A DNA stretch of 64,000 bases from Microbulbifer pacificus (GCF_033723955.1 NZ_CP137555.1:1117001-1181000); one strand, 5' to 3'. Counted from the first letter of the stretch, positions 8,658 through 18,394 are shown. The notes: a model not told the origin generated them from the letters alone. A program made the numbers and translations.

Positions 8658-8683
8658 GGCCGGTTGCAAGCCTGCAACCGGCC
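8658..8683 (+). repeat. Perfect 11-bp hairpin after htpX
   Basis: GGCCGGTTGCA, loop AGCC, TGCAACCGGCC, starting 15 bases after the htpX stop codon. The position suggests transcript-end function, but the sequence after the stem is TTGGCG then A residues, so it lacks the U-tract of a standard intrinsic terminator. Confidence 0.55.
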
Positions 8684-8722
8684 TTGGCGAAAAAAAATCC
8701 GGATCAGAAATCGGCCATTGCC

Positions 8723-9799
8723 ATGATACTGAATTCAATCTCCCGCAAACTTTCCATTTCCTTCGCCACCACCCTGCTCCTGCTGTTCACCCCGCTGGTT
8801 CCCGCGCAGGCGGAGTCGCGTGTTCCCCAGTTCGCCACCGACGACGAAGTGAATACCATGCAGGTATTCAATTTCGCCAGCCCATCCGTGGTGTATGTGA
8901 CCAACGAAACCCTGGTGCGCGATCGCTGGAGCCTCAAGCTGCACAGCGTACCCAAGGGCGCCGGCAGCGGCTTTATCTGGGACGACCAGGGACACGTGGT
9001 GACCAACTTCCACGTCATCGAAGGTGCGCGCAAAGTCACCATCACCCTGCAGGACCGCAGTGAATGGGCGGCAGAGCTGGTGGGGTCCGCCCCGGAAAAA
9101 GACCTGGCCGTGGTCAAGATCAGCGCCCCGCGCGAATTGCTGAAGCCGCTGGTTCCGGGCAGCTCTGCCGGGCTCGCGGTGGGCCGCAAGGTACTCGCCA
9201 TCGGCAACCCCTTCGGCCTCGACACCACCCTTACCACCGGTGTGGTGAGTGCTTTGGGCCGTGAGATTGACGCCGCCGGCAACCGCACCATCCGCAATGT
9301 GATCCAGACCGATGCGGCCATCAACCCGGGCAATTCCGGTGGACCCCTGCTCGACAGCAGCGGCCGTCTGATCGGGGTCAATACCGCGATCTACAGCCCC
9401 AGCGGCGCGAGCGTGGGCATTGGCTTTGCCATCCCGGTGGATACGGTGAAAAAGATCGTGCCGGAACTGATTGCCCATGGCCGCCTGGTACGCCCGATCC
9501 TGGGCATCGAATCGGCGCCGGACCAGTGGGCGAGCCAATATGACTTCAAGGGCGTCGCAGTACTGCGCACCGCTCCGGGCATGCCTGCAGACAAGGCGGG
9601 CCTCCGCGGTGTCTACCGCGGTGAGCGCGGCGGCTGGCAGCTCGGGGACGTGATTGTGGGTATCGACGGCCACCCCATCGGCAACTACGACGACATGATG
9701 AACGTGCTGGAAAATCACCGCCCAGGTGACCGGGTGCAAGTGGATTATCTGCGCGACGGCGAGGCGCTGCAGACTTCGCTGGTGCTCGCCGCGCCCTGA
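8723..9799 (+). CDS. Secreted S1C (DegP/DegQ/DegS-like) serine protease with one PDZ domain
   Basis: 358 residues. A signal peptide (basic start, LLLLFTP core, AQA cleavage site) indicates the periplasm. The trypsin-like triad is intact: His in VTNFHVIEG, Asp in DLAVVKI, Ser in NPGNSGGPLL. A single C-terminal PDZ domain (about residues 255-350, ending GDRVQVDYLRDGE) follows. One PDZ resembles DegS in layout, but there is a cleavable signal rather than an obvious membrane anchor, so the role (envelope quality control versus sigma-E signalling) is open. The ATG at 8723 was chosen because it gives a proper signal peptide; its ribosome site is weak. Confidence 0.85.
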   Translation: MILNSISRKLSISFATTLLLLFTPLVPAQAESRVPQFATDDEVNTMQVFNFASPSVVYVTNETLVRDRWSLKLHSVPKGAGSGFIWDDQGHVVTNFHVIEGARKVTITLQDRSEWAAELVGSAPEKDLAVVKISAPRELLKPLVPGSSAGLAVGRKVLAIGNPFGLDTTLTTGVVSALGREIDAAGNRTIRNVIQTDAAINPGNSGGPLLDSSGRLIGVNTAIYSPSGASVGIGFAIPVDTVKKIVPELIAHGRLVRPILGIESAPDQWASQYDFKGVAVLRTAPGMPADKAGLRGVYRGERGGWQLGDVIVGIDGHPIGNYDDMMNVLENHRPGDRVQVDYLRDGEALQTSLVLAAP

Positions 9800-9849
9800 T
9801 TCGCTACACTCGCCAGCCATCATCGAGACCGAACACGAAAAGACTGACC

Positions 9850-10194
9850 ATGCAAAAGCACTTTCTCTGCCGCTACGAAGACCTCAACGAAGGCGACTCC
9901 AAAGGCTTCTCCGTCGGTGACAACAGTGCCGGCATGGCCAATGTGTTTGCAGTAAAAAAAGACGGCGAAGTGTTCGCCTACAAGAACATCTGCCCGCACC
10001 GGGGCATCAATCTGGAGTGGCAACCGGACCAGTTCCTGGACTCGGAAAAGGCCCTGATCCAGTGCGCCACCCACGGCGCCCTGTTCGAGATCAGCACCGG
10101 AGAATGCATCGCCGGCCCCTGTGCCGGGGATGCGCTGACACCAGTGCCGGTGGAATACACCCAGGACGGGCTTTACGTTTTGTTGGCTGACTGA
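9850..10194 (+). CDS. Rieske [2Fe-2S] ferredoxin-like protein
   Basis: 114 residues forming a single Rieske domain. The cluster ligands are visible as CPHRG (Cys, His) and CATHGALF (Cys, His), separated by about 33 residues. The GPCAGDALTPVPVEYTQDGLYV tail is typical of small soluble Rieske proteins such as NirD-like or dioxygenase ferredoxins. No partner oxygenase or reductase is adjacent; sfsA follows convergently 12 bases away. The electron-transfer partner is therefore unknown. Confidence 0.85.
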   Translation: MQKHFLCRYEDLNEGDSKGFSVGDNSAGMANVFAVKKDGEVFAYKNICPHRGINLEWQPDQFLDSEKALIQCATHGALFEISTGECIAGPCAGDALTPVPVEYTQDGLYVLLAD

Positions 10195-10206
10195 GCCACC
10201 AATCGC

Positions 10207-10911
10207 CTAGTTAGCCAGAAAGGGTAAGCGCTCGCCGAGGCGAATTTCTGCCGCCGACAGCACCGCGCGATAGGCAATCACTTCCACTCCCGCGTCGACC
10301 GCCCGCGCCAGCGCTGCAGCGTAGGTCGGGTCGATTTCTGCAGCCGCCTCAACCGTCTCGATACCCGTGTGCTGCACGCAGTAAAACAGGACCGCGCGCA
10401 CGCCGGATTCCGCCAGTTTCTGCAATTCCCGCAGGTGTTTGGCGCCGCGGGCACTCACCGCATCCGGGAACATTCCCCGTGCGCCCTCCGCCAGGGTGAC
10501 GTTTTTCACCTCCACATAGCAGTCGCCATCTTCACCGCTCAACAACAGATCGATGCGGCTGTTCTCCTCCCCGTATTTCACTTCCCGGCGCAGGCTGTCG
10601 TAACCCTGCAGTTCGCGGATTACGCCGTCGCGTACCGCCTCCTCCACCAGCGCGTTGGCGCGGCTGGTATTCACCCCGGCGAGCGCGCCCTCAGGAGTGG
10701 TAGTGATTTCCAGGGTGTGGCGGTACTTGCGCTTCGGGTTGCCGGAATCGGAAAACCAGCAGGGTGTATTTTCCGCCCAGCAGTTTTTCATCGAACCCGT
10801 ATTCGGGCAGTGAATGGTTATAATTTCACCAGAGGGAAGCTGAATATCGGCGAGAAAGCGCTTGTAGCGGCTCAGCAGCAGGCCCTCGCCGAGGACAGGA
10901 TCAAATTTCAC
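10207..10911 (-). CDS. sfsA: DNA/RNA nuclease SfsA
   Basis: 234 residues matching the SfsA family over full length: LLSRYKRFLADIQL near the N-terminus, HCPNTGSMKNC, the PD-(D/E)XK-like SRIDLLLSGEDGDCYVEVKNVTLAEG, and a FYCVQHTGI segment. SfsA was first described as a sugar-fermentation stimulation protein and later as a nuclease-fold protein. It is convergent with the Rieske gene and lies just before dksA, an order shared with other gammaproteobacteria. Confidence 0.94.
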   Translation of the reverse strand: MKFDPVLGEGLLLSRYKRFLADIQLPSGEIITIHCPNTGSMKNCWAENTPCWFSDSGNPKRKYRHTLEITTTPEGALAGVNTSRANALVEEAVRDGVIRELQGYDSLRREVKYGEENSRIDLLLSGEDGDCYVEVKNVTLAEGARGMFPDAVSARGAKHLRELQKLAESGVRAVLFYCVQHTGIETVEAAAEIDPTYAAALARAVDAGVEVIAYRAVLSAAEIRLGERLPFLAN

Positions 10912-11202
10912 AAAGCATCCTACAGAAAGTCAGTTTTGACCGATGAATTCGGCGCACTGTCGAAAAATCGAGCGCCAGAATACACCATCCGGGCCCTAAC
11001 TGGCCGGAGGATCGTCGTCAGAGATTCCCCCGGACAACATTTTGTGGCGCAGCCCACGGAGATTTGATAGTTTCCTCGCCTTGGTCGCCGCGGTGGCCTG
11101 AGGATACAGCCTGTGGTCGCTTAGGCTTTGTGCCTGCAAGGCTTGATTTTGGATGTAGTGCCCCTATTAAACAGGGCCCGTATTACGAGAGAGGCAATGA
11201 CT

Positions 11203-11640
11203 ATGCCCAATACTGCTGCGAAATCCGATTCTCTGCACGGATTCGAGCCCTATCAGGAACAGAAGGGCGAGGAGTACATGAATGAGAAGCAGCAGGAGCA
11301 TTTCCGCAAACTGCTGCTGGCCTGGAAGGCCGAACTCATGGCAGAGGTGGATCGCACCGTAACGCACATGAAAGACGAAGCTGCTAACTTCCCGGACCCG
11401 GCGGATCGCGCCAGCCAGGAAGAAGAATTCAGCCTGGAACTGCGCACCCGCGATCGCGAGCGCAAGCTGATCAAAAAGATCGACTCCACTATCGAACTGA
11501 TCGACCAGGACGACTACGGCTTCTGTGAAGCTTGTGGCGTCGAAATCGGCATCCGCCGCCTGGAAGCACGTCCCACCGCAACCCTGTGCGTGGACTGCAA
11601 AACCCTGGCGGAAATCAAAGAGAAGCAGATTTCCGGCTGA
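11203..11640 (+). CDS. dksA: RNA polymerase-binding transcription factor DksA
   Basis: 145 residues. DksA binds the RNA polymerase secondary channel and, with ppGpp, mediates the stringent response. The coiled-coil hairpin carries the conserved NFPDPADRASQEEEF tip with the two acidic residues. The zinc finger is complete (CEAC and CVDC). Full-length similarity to E. coli DksA runs from FEPYQEQKGEEYMNE to LAEIKEKQISG. Two ATGs (11197 and 11203) are possible; the second has the better spacing from GAGAGAGG. gluQ follows 69 bases later, a classic pairing. Confidence 0.96.
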   Translation: MPNTAAKSDSLHGFEPYQEQKGEEYMNEKQQEHFRKLLLAWKAELMAEVDRTVTHMKDEAANFPDPADRASQEEEFSLELRTRDRERKLIKKIDSTIELIDQDDYGFCEACGVEIGIRRLEARPTATLCVDCKTLAEIKEKQISG

Positions 11641-11709
11641 TAGAGTGCTTTCCGGGTAGCTCACCTTACCGAGCCGCCCGGAATCTCCCCCTCCACTGAC
11701 AACTGCCCC

Positions 11710-12603
11710 GTGTCTTCACCGACCAAATCACCCGAACGCTATATCGGTCGTTTTGCGCCATCGCCGACAGGCCCGCTGCACTTCGGTTCGCTGGTATGTG
11801 CCCTCGGCAGCTACCTGGATGCCGTCGCCCACGGCGGACACTGGCTGGTGCGGATGGAAGACCTGGACCCACCGCGGGAAATGCCCGGCGCCGCCGAGCG
11901 GATTCTGCACGCACTGGAAGCCCACGAGCTCCACAGCCAGCGACCAATCGAGTGGCAGAGCCGACGCCACCACCTCTACCTGAACGCACTGGAACAGCTG
12001 CGGGAAAAGAGCCTGATCTACCCCTGTGGTTGTACCCGCGATCAGATCCGCCGCGCCGGCGGACACCGCCGCTCTGACTGCCTCCAGAACCCGCCTAGCC
12101 TCGCCACACCCAGTGCGCTGCGCTTTCGCAGTGAAGGCGAGGAGGAACATTTCCAGGACCTCTGGCACGGTGCGCAAACCCAGCGCACCGCTGAAGACCC
12201 GATCCTCAAACGCAAGGATGGCCTCTACGCCTACCAGCTGGCGGTGGTGGTAGATGACATTGAACAGGGCGTGAACTGCGTGGTGCGCGGTGCAGATCTA
12301 CTGGACTGCACCGGAGTACAGCGCCAATTATTCCGCGCGCTCGGTACCGAGCCCCCGACCTACGGCCACCTCCCGCTGGTGATGAACGAAACCGGGCAGA
12401 AGCTCAGCAAGCAGAATCACGCCGAGGCGCTGGACGACACTCGCGCCACCGGCAACCTGATCCAGGCTCTGCGCTTTCTCGGCTTTCACACTCCGGCAGA
12501 ATTGTCGCTGGAACGGCCCCGCCACCTCCTCGCCTGGGCCGCAGCCCGCTGGCAGCGGCATCAGGTAGATCAACGCAACCGTTTGCTGGACCAGAAACAC
12601 TAA
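11710..12603 (+). CDS. gluQ: Glutamyl-queuosine tRNA(Asp) synthetase
   Basis: 297-residue paralogue of the GluRS catalytic domain without an anticodon-binding domain. It attaches glutamate to queuosine at position 34 of tRNA(Asp). The HIGH-like motif is APSPTGPLHFGS, the zinc site includes YPCGCTRDQIRR with a later Cys in RSDC, and KLSKQNHA replaces KMSKS. It starts with GTG; the family-typical YIGRFAPSPTG follows at residue 11. Queuosine synthesis genes queC and queE are also in this window. The GTG lacks an obvious ribosome site, and coupling to dksA is possible. Confidence 0.94.
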   Translation: MSSPTKSPERYIGRFAPSPTGPLHFGSLVCALGSYLDAVAHGGHWLVRMEDLDPPREMPGAAERILHALEAHELHSQRPIEWQSRRHHLYLNALEQLREKSLIYPCGCTRDQIRRAGGHRRSDCLQNPPSLATPSALRFRSEGEEEHFQDLWHGAQTQRTAEDPILKRKDGLYAYQLAVVVDDIEQGVNCVVRGADLLDCTGVQRQLFRALGTEPPTYGHLPLVMNETGQKLSKQNHAEALDDTRATGNLIQALRFLGFHTPAELSLERPRHLLAWAAARWQRHQVDQRNRLLDQKH

Positions 12604-12729
12604 ACTCCCGAACAATACTTCGGCAGAATCCGGCCGCGACAGTTGAACTGTGCCCCGGCGGCGCATTAACATTTTGCGCCATATTTTCCTGAAGCTGCCT
12701 CACCGCAGGACGACCCCGACAGGTCTTTG

Positions 12730-12906
12730 ATGAGCAACCGTACCCTGTTAATCCTGCTGGTACTGGTGGGCTACGTTTTCAGCCCCACCGTATTCACCTG
12801 GATGATCAATCCCACCGGCGCCTGGTATCGCCCCTTCATTCTGTGGTTTGTGATGATCCTGCTGGCGATCTTCATTCAGCGGAGGCGCCGCCCGGATGAC
12901 CTTTGA
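12730..12906 (+). CDS. CbrX-like small membrane protein, overlapping cbrA
   Basis: 58 residues: a hydrophobic segment (LLILLVLVGYVF), a short loop with NPTGAWYRP, a second hydrophobic segment (FILWFVMILLAIFI) and a basic tail QRRRRPDD. It is thus a predicted two-helix inner-membrane protein. Its last 11 bases overlap the start of cbrA, so cbrA translation is probably coupled to it. In Pseudomonas a small ORF called cbrX occupies the same position. Sequence conservation with that protein was not checked, so the name rests on position, size and topology. Confidence 0.75.
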   Translation: MSNRTLLILLVLVGYVFSPTVFTWMINPTGAWYRPFILWFVMILLAIFIQRRRRPDDL

Positions 12907-15868
12907 TATCGTCAATATCGCACTGATCGGCGTCGCCTACATCTTTGCGCTGTTTTTCATCGCCTTCGCCACCTCCAAGGGCTGGCTGCCGAGTAACTGG
13001 GTAAGGCACCCGTTTTTCTATGTGCTGTCGCTGGGGGTTTCTCTCAGCGCCTGGACCTACTACGGCATCATCGACCTGGCCTGGCAGCACGGCTACGGCG
13101 TGCTCGCCTACTATCTCGGTACCGGCGCCATGTTCCTGTTCGCGCCGGTGGCCCTGGAGCCGCTGGCACGCCTGGCACAGCGCTACCAGCTCACCTCGCC
13201 GGCGGACCTGCTGGTGTTCCGCTACCACAGCCGCGAAGCGGGCACCCTCGCCACCCTGTTCATGCTGCTGGGGCTGCTGCCGCTGATCGCACTGCAGATC
13301 CAGGCGGTGGCCGAGACCCTGGCACTGTTGTCGCGGGACAATGTGGCAGCACTGGCACTGCCGGACACCGGCGTTACCGGCAAAAACCTGATCGCGTTCT
13401 TTTACTGTGTACTACTGGCGCTGTTTACCAGCACCTACGGTGCGTCGCGCAAGCGCCAGGCGGGTCTCGCCAGCGCCATGGCGCTGGAATCGCTGGTCAA
13501 ACTGCTGGCACTACTGGCGGTAGGTCTCTACGCCGTATACGGTGTTTTCGGCGGCCTGGGTGGACTCGACAAATGGCTGGCGCAAAACAGCGATATGCAA
13601 CAGCTGCTGTATTCCCCTATCAAGCAGGGGTCTTCGCACACCCTGCTATTGGTGTTTATCGCCACTGCCGTGGCCATGCCGCACATTTTCTACCTCAGTG
13701 TTGCCGAGCGCCCCGCCTCCCTGGGCCTGCGCACCGCAAGCTGGGGGTTCCCGCTGTTCCTGCTGCTGATGGCGCTGCCAATCTTCCCCATCATGTGGGC
13801 GGGCTTCGCGCTGGATGTGGCGGAACCGGTGCAGTACTTCACGCTCGCAGTCCCCCGGGCCAGCGGCTCCGCGCTGCTGACGATCACGGCATTTATCGGC
13901 GGGCTCTCCGCCGCTACTGGCGCGCTGATCATGATCACCCTGGCGCTGTCCACCATGGTGATGAACCACTGGCTACTACCCGGCACCCGCTGGCAGTCCG
14001 ACGACAACATGTACCGCCAGCTGCTGTGGCTGCGCCGCGCCCTGGTGGCAGCACTGTTTCTGGCCGGGTTCGGGTTTTACCTGCTGCTGAATAACCGCCT
14101 GTCGCTGTCGGACCTGGCGCTGATCGCGTTTATCGCCTCACTGCAGTTCCTGCCGGGGATCTTCGCCGTCATCCACTGGCCCCAGGGCAACCGGCGCGGC
14201 TTTATCGGCGGCCTGCTCGCGGGCATGCTGATCTGGGCTGCTGGCCTGCTGTTCCCGGCCATGGTGGGTAACAGTGGCATCGCCATCGGCGACTACCGGA
14301 TTCCGCTGGGCATGGAAATCTGGCCGCAGATCACCACCCTGTCGCTGTCGATGAACGTGCTGCTGTTTGTCGGCCTGTCACTGTTTACTCGCACCTCGAG
14401 CCTTGAGCGCTACGCCGCCGACCTGTGCAGCGATGATTCCATCAGCCAGGCGCTGCGCCTGGAGCTGGATGTGCAATCCGTCGCGGATTTCCGCCAGCGC
14501 CTGTCGGAAAGCCTCGGCGCCGCCACCGCCAGCCAGGAAGTGAGCCGCGCCCTGCGCCAGCTCAACCTGGGGGAAAACGAGCGTCGCCCCTACGCGTTGC
14601 GCCAACTGCGCGACAAGCTCGAAGCCAACCTGTCCGGCCTGCTGGGACGCGTGCTCGCCGGCCAGATCGTGGATCGCCACCTGCCGTTTGTGACCAGCGA
14701 CCAGCCCGCCAACAAGGACATCCACCTGATCGAGACCCGTCTCAATCGCTACAAGAACCAGCTCACCGGTCTCGCCGCGGAGCTGAACAACCTGCGCCTC
14801 TATCACCGCCAGATGCTGGAAGAATTGCCCATGGCCGCCTGCTCCCTCGGGCGCGACGGCGAGATCCTGCTGTGGAACTACGCCATGGCGGACGTGACCG
14901 GCATTGCCGCCAGCGAGGTCATCGGTTCCAAGCTCGAATACCTCCCCGAGCCCTGGCGCGCGCTGCTGACGGAGTTCGCGCAGTCGGAAGACGCCAGCCG
15001 CTTCAAGTCGCAGATCGAAATGGGCGGCAACAGCCACTGGCTGAACCTGCACAAAACCCGCCTGAAGCAGAAGAAATACGGTCGCGACAGCCACCGGGGC
15101 AAAGACAGCCGCGGCGACGGCCAGATGTTGCTGGTGGAAGACATTACCGAGACCCAGGTGCTGGAACAGGAACTGATGCACAGTGAACGCCTGGCCTCAG
15201 TGGGTCGCCTCGCCGCGGGGGTGGCGCACGAAGTGGGTAACCCGGTCACCGGCATCGCCTGTCTGGCGCAGAACCTGCAGTTTGAATCCGACAATCCTGA
15301 AGTGCTGGAGACCGCGGACCAGATACTCAGCCAGACCCAGCGCATCAGCCGCATCGTGCACTCCCTGGTGAGCTTTTCCCACAGCGGCACCCACGATCAC
15401 GAGAAGGCGCCGGTGGACCTGCGCGCCTGCGTGGAGGAAGCAATACAGCTGCTGTCGCTGCAGCGTGACAAAACCCAGGTTACCTTCGCCAACAGCGTGC
15501 CCGCGGACCTCTGGGCACTGGGCGACAACCAGCGGCTGATCCAGGTGTTCATCAACCTGTTGAGCAACGCCCGCGATGCCAGCCCCGACGACGGGCATAT
15601 CGAGGTGGAGGGCTACGTGCGCGCAGGACTCGCCTGTGTAGCGGTCACCGACAACGGCCCCGGTATCTCACCGGCACACCGCGATCGGATTCTGGAGCCC
15701 TTCTTTACCACCAAGGAGCCCGGGGAAGGCACCGGACTCGGTCTCGCCATGGTGTACAGCATCGTGGAGGAGCATGGCGGACAGCTGGAGCTAGTGAGTC
15801 CAGCTCACCCGGAAACTGGACGCGGGGCACGGTTTATCGTACAGCTACCCCTGGAAAGCCAAAATTAA
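12896..15868 (+). CDS. cbrA: Sensor histidine kinase CbrA with sodium/solute symporter-like domain
   Basis: 990 residues, close to Pseudomonas CbrA. About residues 1-500 are a multi-spanning SLC5/SSSF transporter-like domain (WTYYGIIDLAWQHGYGVLAYYLGTG, repeated hydrophobic helices). A connector and a PAS domain follow (about 640-750, LPMAACSLGRDGEILLWNYAMADVTG), then HisKA with phospho-acceptor His778 in GVAHEVGNPVTG. The HATPase has an N-box NLLSNARDASP and G-boxes DNGPGIS and GTGLGLAM. It would sense carbon/nitrogen supply or a transported ligand and phosphorylate CbrB. The ATG lies inside the end of the small upstream ORF. The module controls histidine, proline and general carbon use in Pseudomonas. 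Confidence 0.93.
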   Translation: MTFDIVNIALIGVAYIFALFFIAFATSKGWLPSNWVRHPFFYVLSLGVSLSAWTYYGIIDLAWQHGYGVLAYYLGTGAMFLFAPVALEPLARLAQRYQLTSPADLLVFRYHSREAGTLATLFMLLGLLPLIALQIQAVAETLALLSRDNVAALALPDTGVTGKNLIAFFYCVLLALFTSTYGASRKRQAGLASAMALESLVKLLALLAVGLYAVYGVFGGLGGLDKWLAQNSDMQQLLYSPIKQGSSHTLLLVFIATAVAMPHIFYLSVAERPASLGLRTASWGFPLFLLLMALPIFPIMWAGFALDVAEPVQYFTLAVPRASGSALLTITAFIGGLSAATGALIMITLALSTMVMNHWLLPGTRWQSDDNMYRQLLWLRRALVAALFLAGFGFYLLLNNRLSLSDLALIAFIASLQFLPGIFAVIHWPQGNRRGFIGGLLAGMLIWAAGLLFPAMVGNSGIAIGDYRIPLGMEIWPQITTLSLSMNVLLFVGLSLFTRTSSLERYAADLCSDDSISQALRLELDVQSVADFRQRLSESLGAATASQEVSRALRQLNLGENERRPYALRQLRDKLEANLSGLLGRVLAGQIVDRHLPFVTSDQPANKDIHLIETRLNRYKNQLTGLAAELNNLRLYHRQMLEELPMAACSLGRDGEILLWNYAMADVTGIAASEVIGSKLEYLPEPWRALLTEFAQSEDASRFKSQIEMGGNSHWLNLHKTRLKQKKYGRDSHRGKDSRGDGQMLLVEDITETQVLEQELMHSERLASVGRLAAGVAHEVGNPVTGIACLAQNLQFESDNPEVLETADQILSQTQRISRIVHSLVSFSHSGTHDHEKAPVDLRACVEEAIQLLSLQRDKTQVTFANSVPADLWALGDNQRLIQVFINLLSNARDASPDDGHIEVEGYVRAGLACVAVTDNGPGISPAHRDRILEPFFTTKEPGEGTGLGLAMVYSIVEEHGGQLELVSPAHPETGRGARFIVQLPLESQN

Positions 15869-15875
15869 CGTACGA

Positions 15876-15905
15876 TTGACCAATAATTTGTTACCGACTT
15901 ATAGC
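15876..15905 (+). promoter_or_regulatory. Candidate sigma-70 promoter for cbrB
   Basis: TTGACC (15876-15881) and TATAGC (15900-15905) with an 18-base spacer, about 105 bases before the cbrB ATG. A GTTACC half-site lies inside the spacer and GTAACC/GTAACA half-sites lie just before the start codon, resembling the repeats upstream of the CrcZ-like RNA. Autoregulation by CbrB is therefore possible. Confidence 0.45.
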
Positions 15906-16011
15906 ACCAAATCGAATAAATATTGAACAAATCATGCGGTCTGGGTTGCATCGAAACGCCCAACAGGTAAAACTTAGCCCCCTCTGAACATTTTGTAACC
16001 AGGCGTAACAT

Positions 16012-17409
<1,398 letters not shown>

Positions 17410-17641
17410 GTGCCTCCTTTTCTTGTCCCCAGCCCTGACAGCGGCAACAACGCTACGTAGAAAGTGCGCTAGCGGTGCCGCTGCCGGGTATCCCACCTTC
17501 TCTCCAATCCCTGTAGCACTGTCTCACCACTCCTCCCCCCCTTGCGAAGAATCGCCAATTAACTCTTTCTGAATCAATAGGTTACGTGAGCACAACCTCG
17601 CGGGCACACGCGTGCGTGGTATCCACATCGGGGGAAAAATT
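17410..17641. other. Gap between cbrB and the CrcZ regulatory region
   Basis: No gene is supported here. It holds one copy of a short dispersed motif (17472-17494, GCGGTGCCGCTGCCGGGTAT and following) that recurs at 35814. A GGTTAC half-site at 17580 is also present. No clear intrinsic terminator for cbrB is visible. Confidence 0.5.
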
Positions 17642-17706
17642 GGTAACAAGTGAAAGTGTTACCACCTCTCACAGGCGAGTAACAGTTGCCGTACCTTGCG
17701 TAACGG
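17642..17706 (+). promoter_or_regulatory. Candidate CbrB enhancer sites (GTAAC inverted repeat plus half-sites)
   Basis: GGTAACA at 17642-17648 and TGTTACC at 17657-17663 form a perfect inverted repeat with an eight-base spacer. Its centre lies about 150 bases upstream of the predicted RNA start. Further GTAAC half-sites begin at 17679 and 17700, two helical turns apart. Upstream distance and dyad layout suit an NtrC-family activator. In Pseudomonas CbrB is known to bind at a similar distance upstream of crcZ. Confidence 0.65.
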
Positions 17707-17779
17707 AAAAGTGTGTTCCCAAGGCAGAAAAAAGTTCCTGAAATTTTTAAGTTATTGATTTTTAAGGATTTTTTAAAGT

Positions 17780-17797
17780 TGGCACGCTATCTGCTTT
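17780..17797 (+). promoter_or_regulatory. Sigma-54 promoter of the CrcZ-like RNA
   Basis: TTGGCACG, four bases, CTGCTTT. The invariant GG (17781-17782) and GC (17793-17794) are exactly ten bases apart as sigma-54 RNA polymerase requires, and only the first T of the -12 element deviates from consensus. The predicted start is about 17803-17807, immediately before the A-rich motif array. Confidence 0.82.
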
Positions 17798-17805
17798 GTA
17801 TAGGT

Positions 17806-18205
17806 CAAACAACAATAACAGCCAAGAATAAAAATAAATGACTGTTTAAGCCCTAATAACAACTGACAATAAGCGGGCGAAAGTAAGAAAAATAATAAAA
17901 ACGGACAGGTCGATAATAAAAGCCAAAGTGATCGATGACCGGAGCAAAAACGAGCAATAAAAACAATAAGGCTCAGCACAACAATAAAAATAAACAAAAA
18001 GTAATAAGAACTAAAAATAACAATAAATAATAAGAATAAAGAGAAATAACAAAAACAATAACTTGTAGAAGACAACAAAAATAACGACAAGCACGTGACA
18101 AACTGACTGATTGTGCCTGGGAGAGGGTTTGCTGAAAAGCAAATTGATAGCGCAAGGAAGCCGCTGCCTTCATTCCGAATAAAAATAATTCTTTTCTTTT
18201 CTTTC
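17806..18205 (+). ncRNA. crcZ: Candidate CrcZ-type Hfq/Crc-titrating regulatory RNA
   Basis: Lies between cbrB and pcnB, the position of crcZ in Pseudomonas, directly behind a sigma-54 promoter. The first 290 bases are strongly A-rich and T-poor on this strand. By my count they contain eleven AAYAAYAA octamers (starting 17808, 17811, 17855, 17891, 17962, 17980, 18016, 18019, 18026, 18045 and 18054; some overlap). These are the catabolite-activity motifs bound by Hfq with Crc. Short stems separate some of them, e.g. GGTCGAT (17908-17914) with ATCGAT..GACC (17931-17940) and a GAAA tetraloop hairpin at 18128-18143. The 3' end is uncertain; a pyrimidine-rich run at 18189-18206 would give about 400 nt, close to P. 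aeruginosa CrcZ (about 407). Confidence 0.78.
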
Positions 18206-18394
18206 CTATTTGATGCACACATTTGCTGGCCCCCGCAGGGAGCGGGACCGGCAGCTGTGCGTTGCTCTGTGTGTTAGAATCCGCCTCCATACGAGTCAGG
18301 AACACCGCCATCCCGGTGCCACCTCGCTACGAGCCACCAGGATCAACCGTACAGCCGCCCGTGACACAGGGCTGCGGATAACACAGATAGCCGT

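Noticed and set aside
8658..8683. Strong hairpin after htpX as an intrinsic terminator.
   Set aside because: No U-tract follows on the plus strand and the A-run is on the wrong side for the minus strand, so listed only as a hairpin.
17800..18090. A-rich tract as a CRISPR array, foreign AT-rich island or phase-variable tract.
   Set aside because: No regular repeat-spacer structure and no unit of constant length. Position, promoter and octamers explain it as a CrcZ-type RNA.
17773..18222. Long minus-strand open frame across the A-rich tract, reading as a very hydrophobic 149-residue protein.
   Set aside because: The hydrophobicity is a by-product of the T-rich minus strand. No ribosome site or family similarity, and the plus strand fits a regulatory RNA better.
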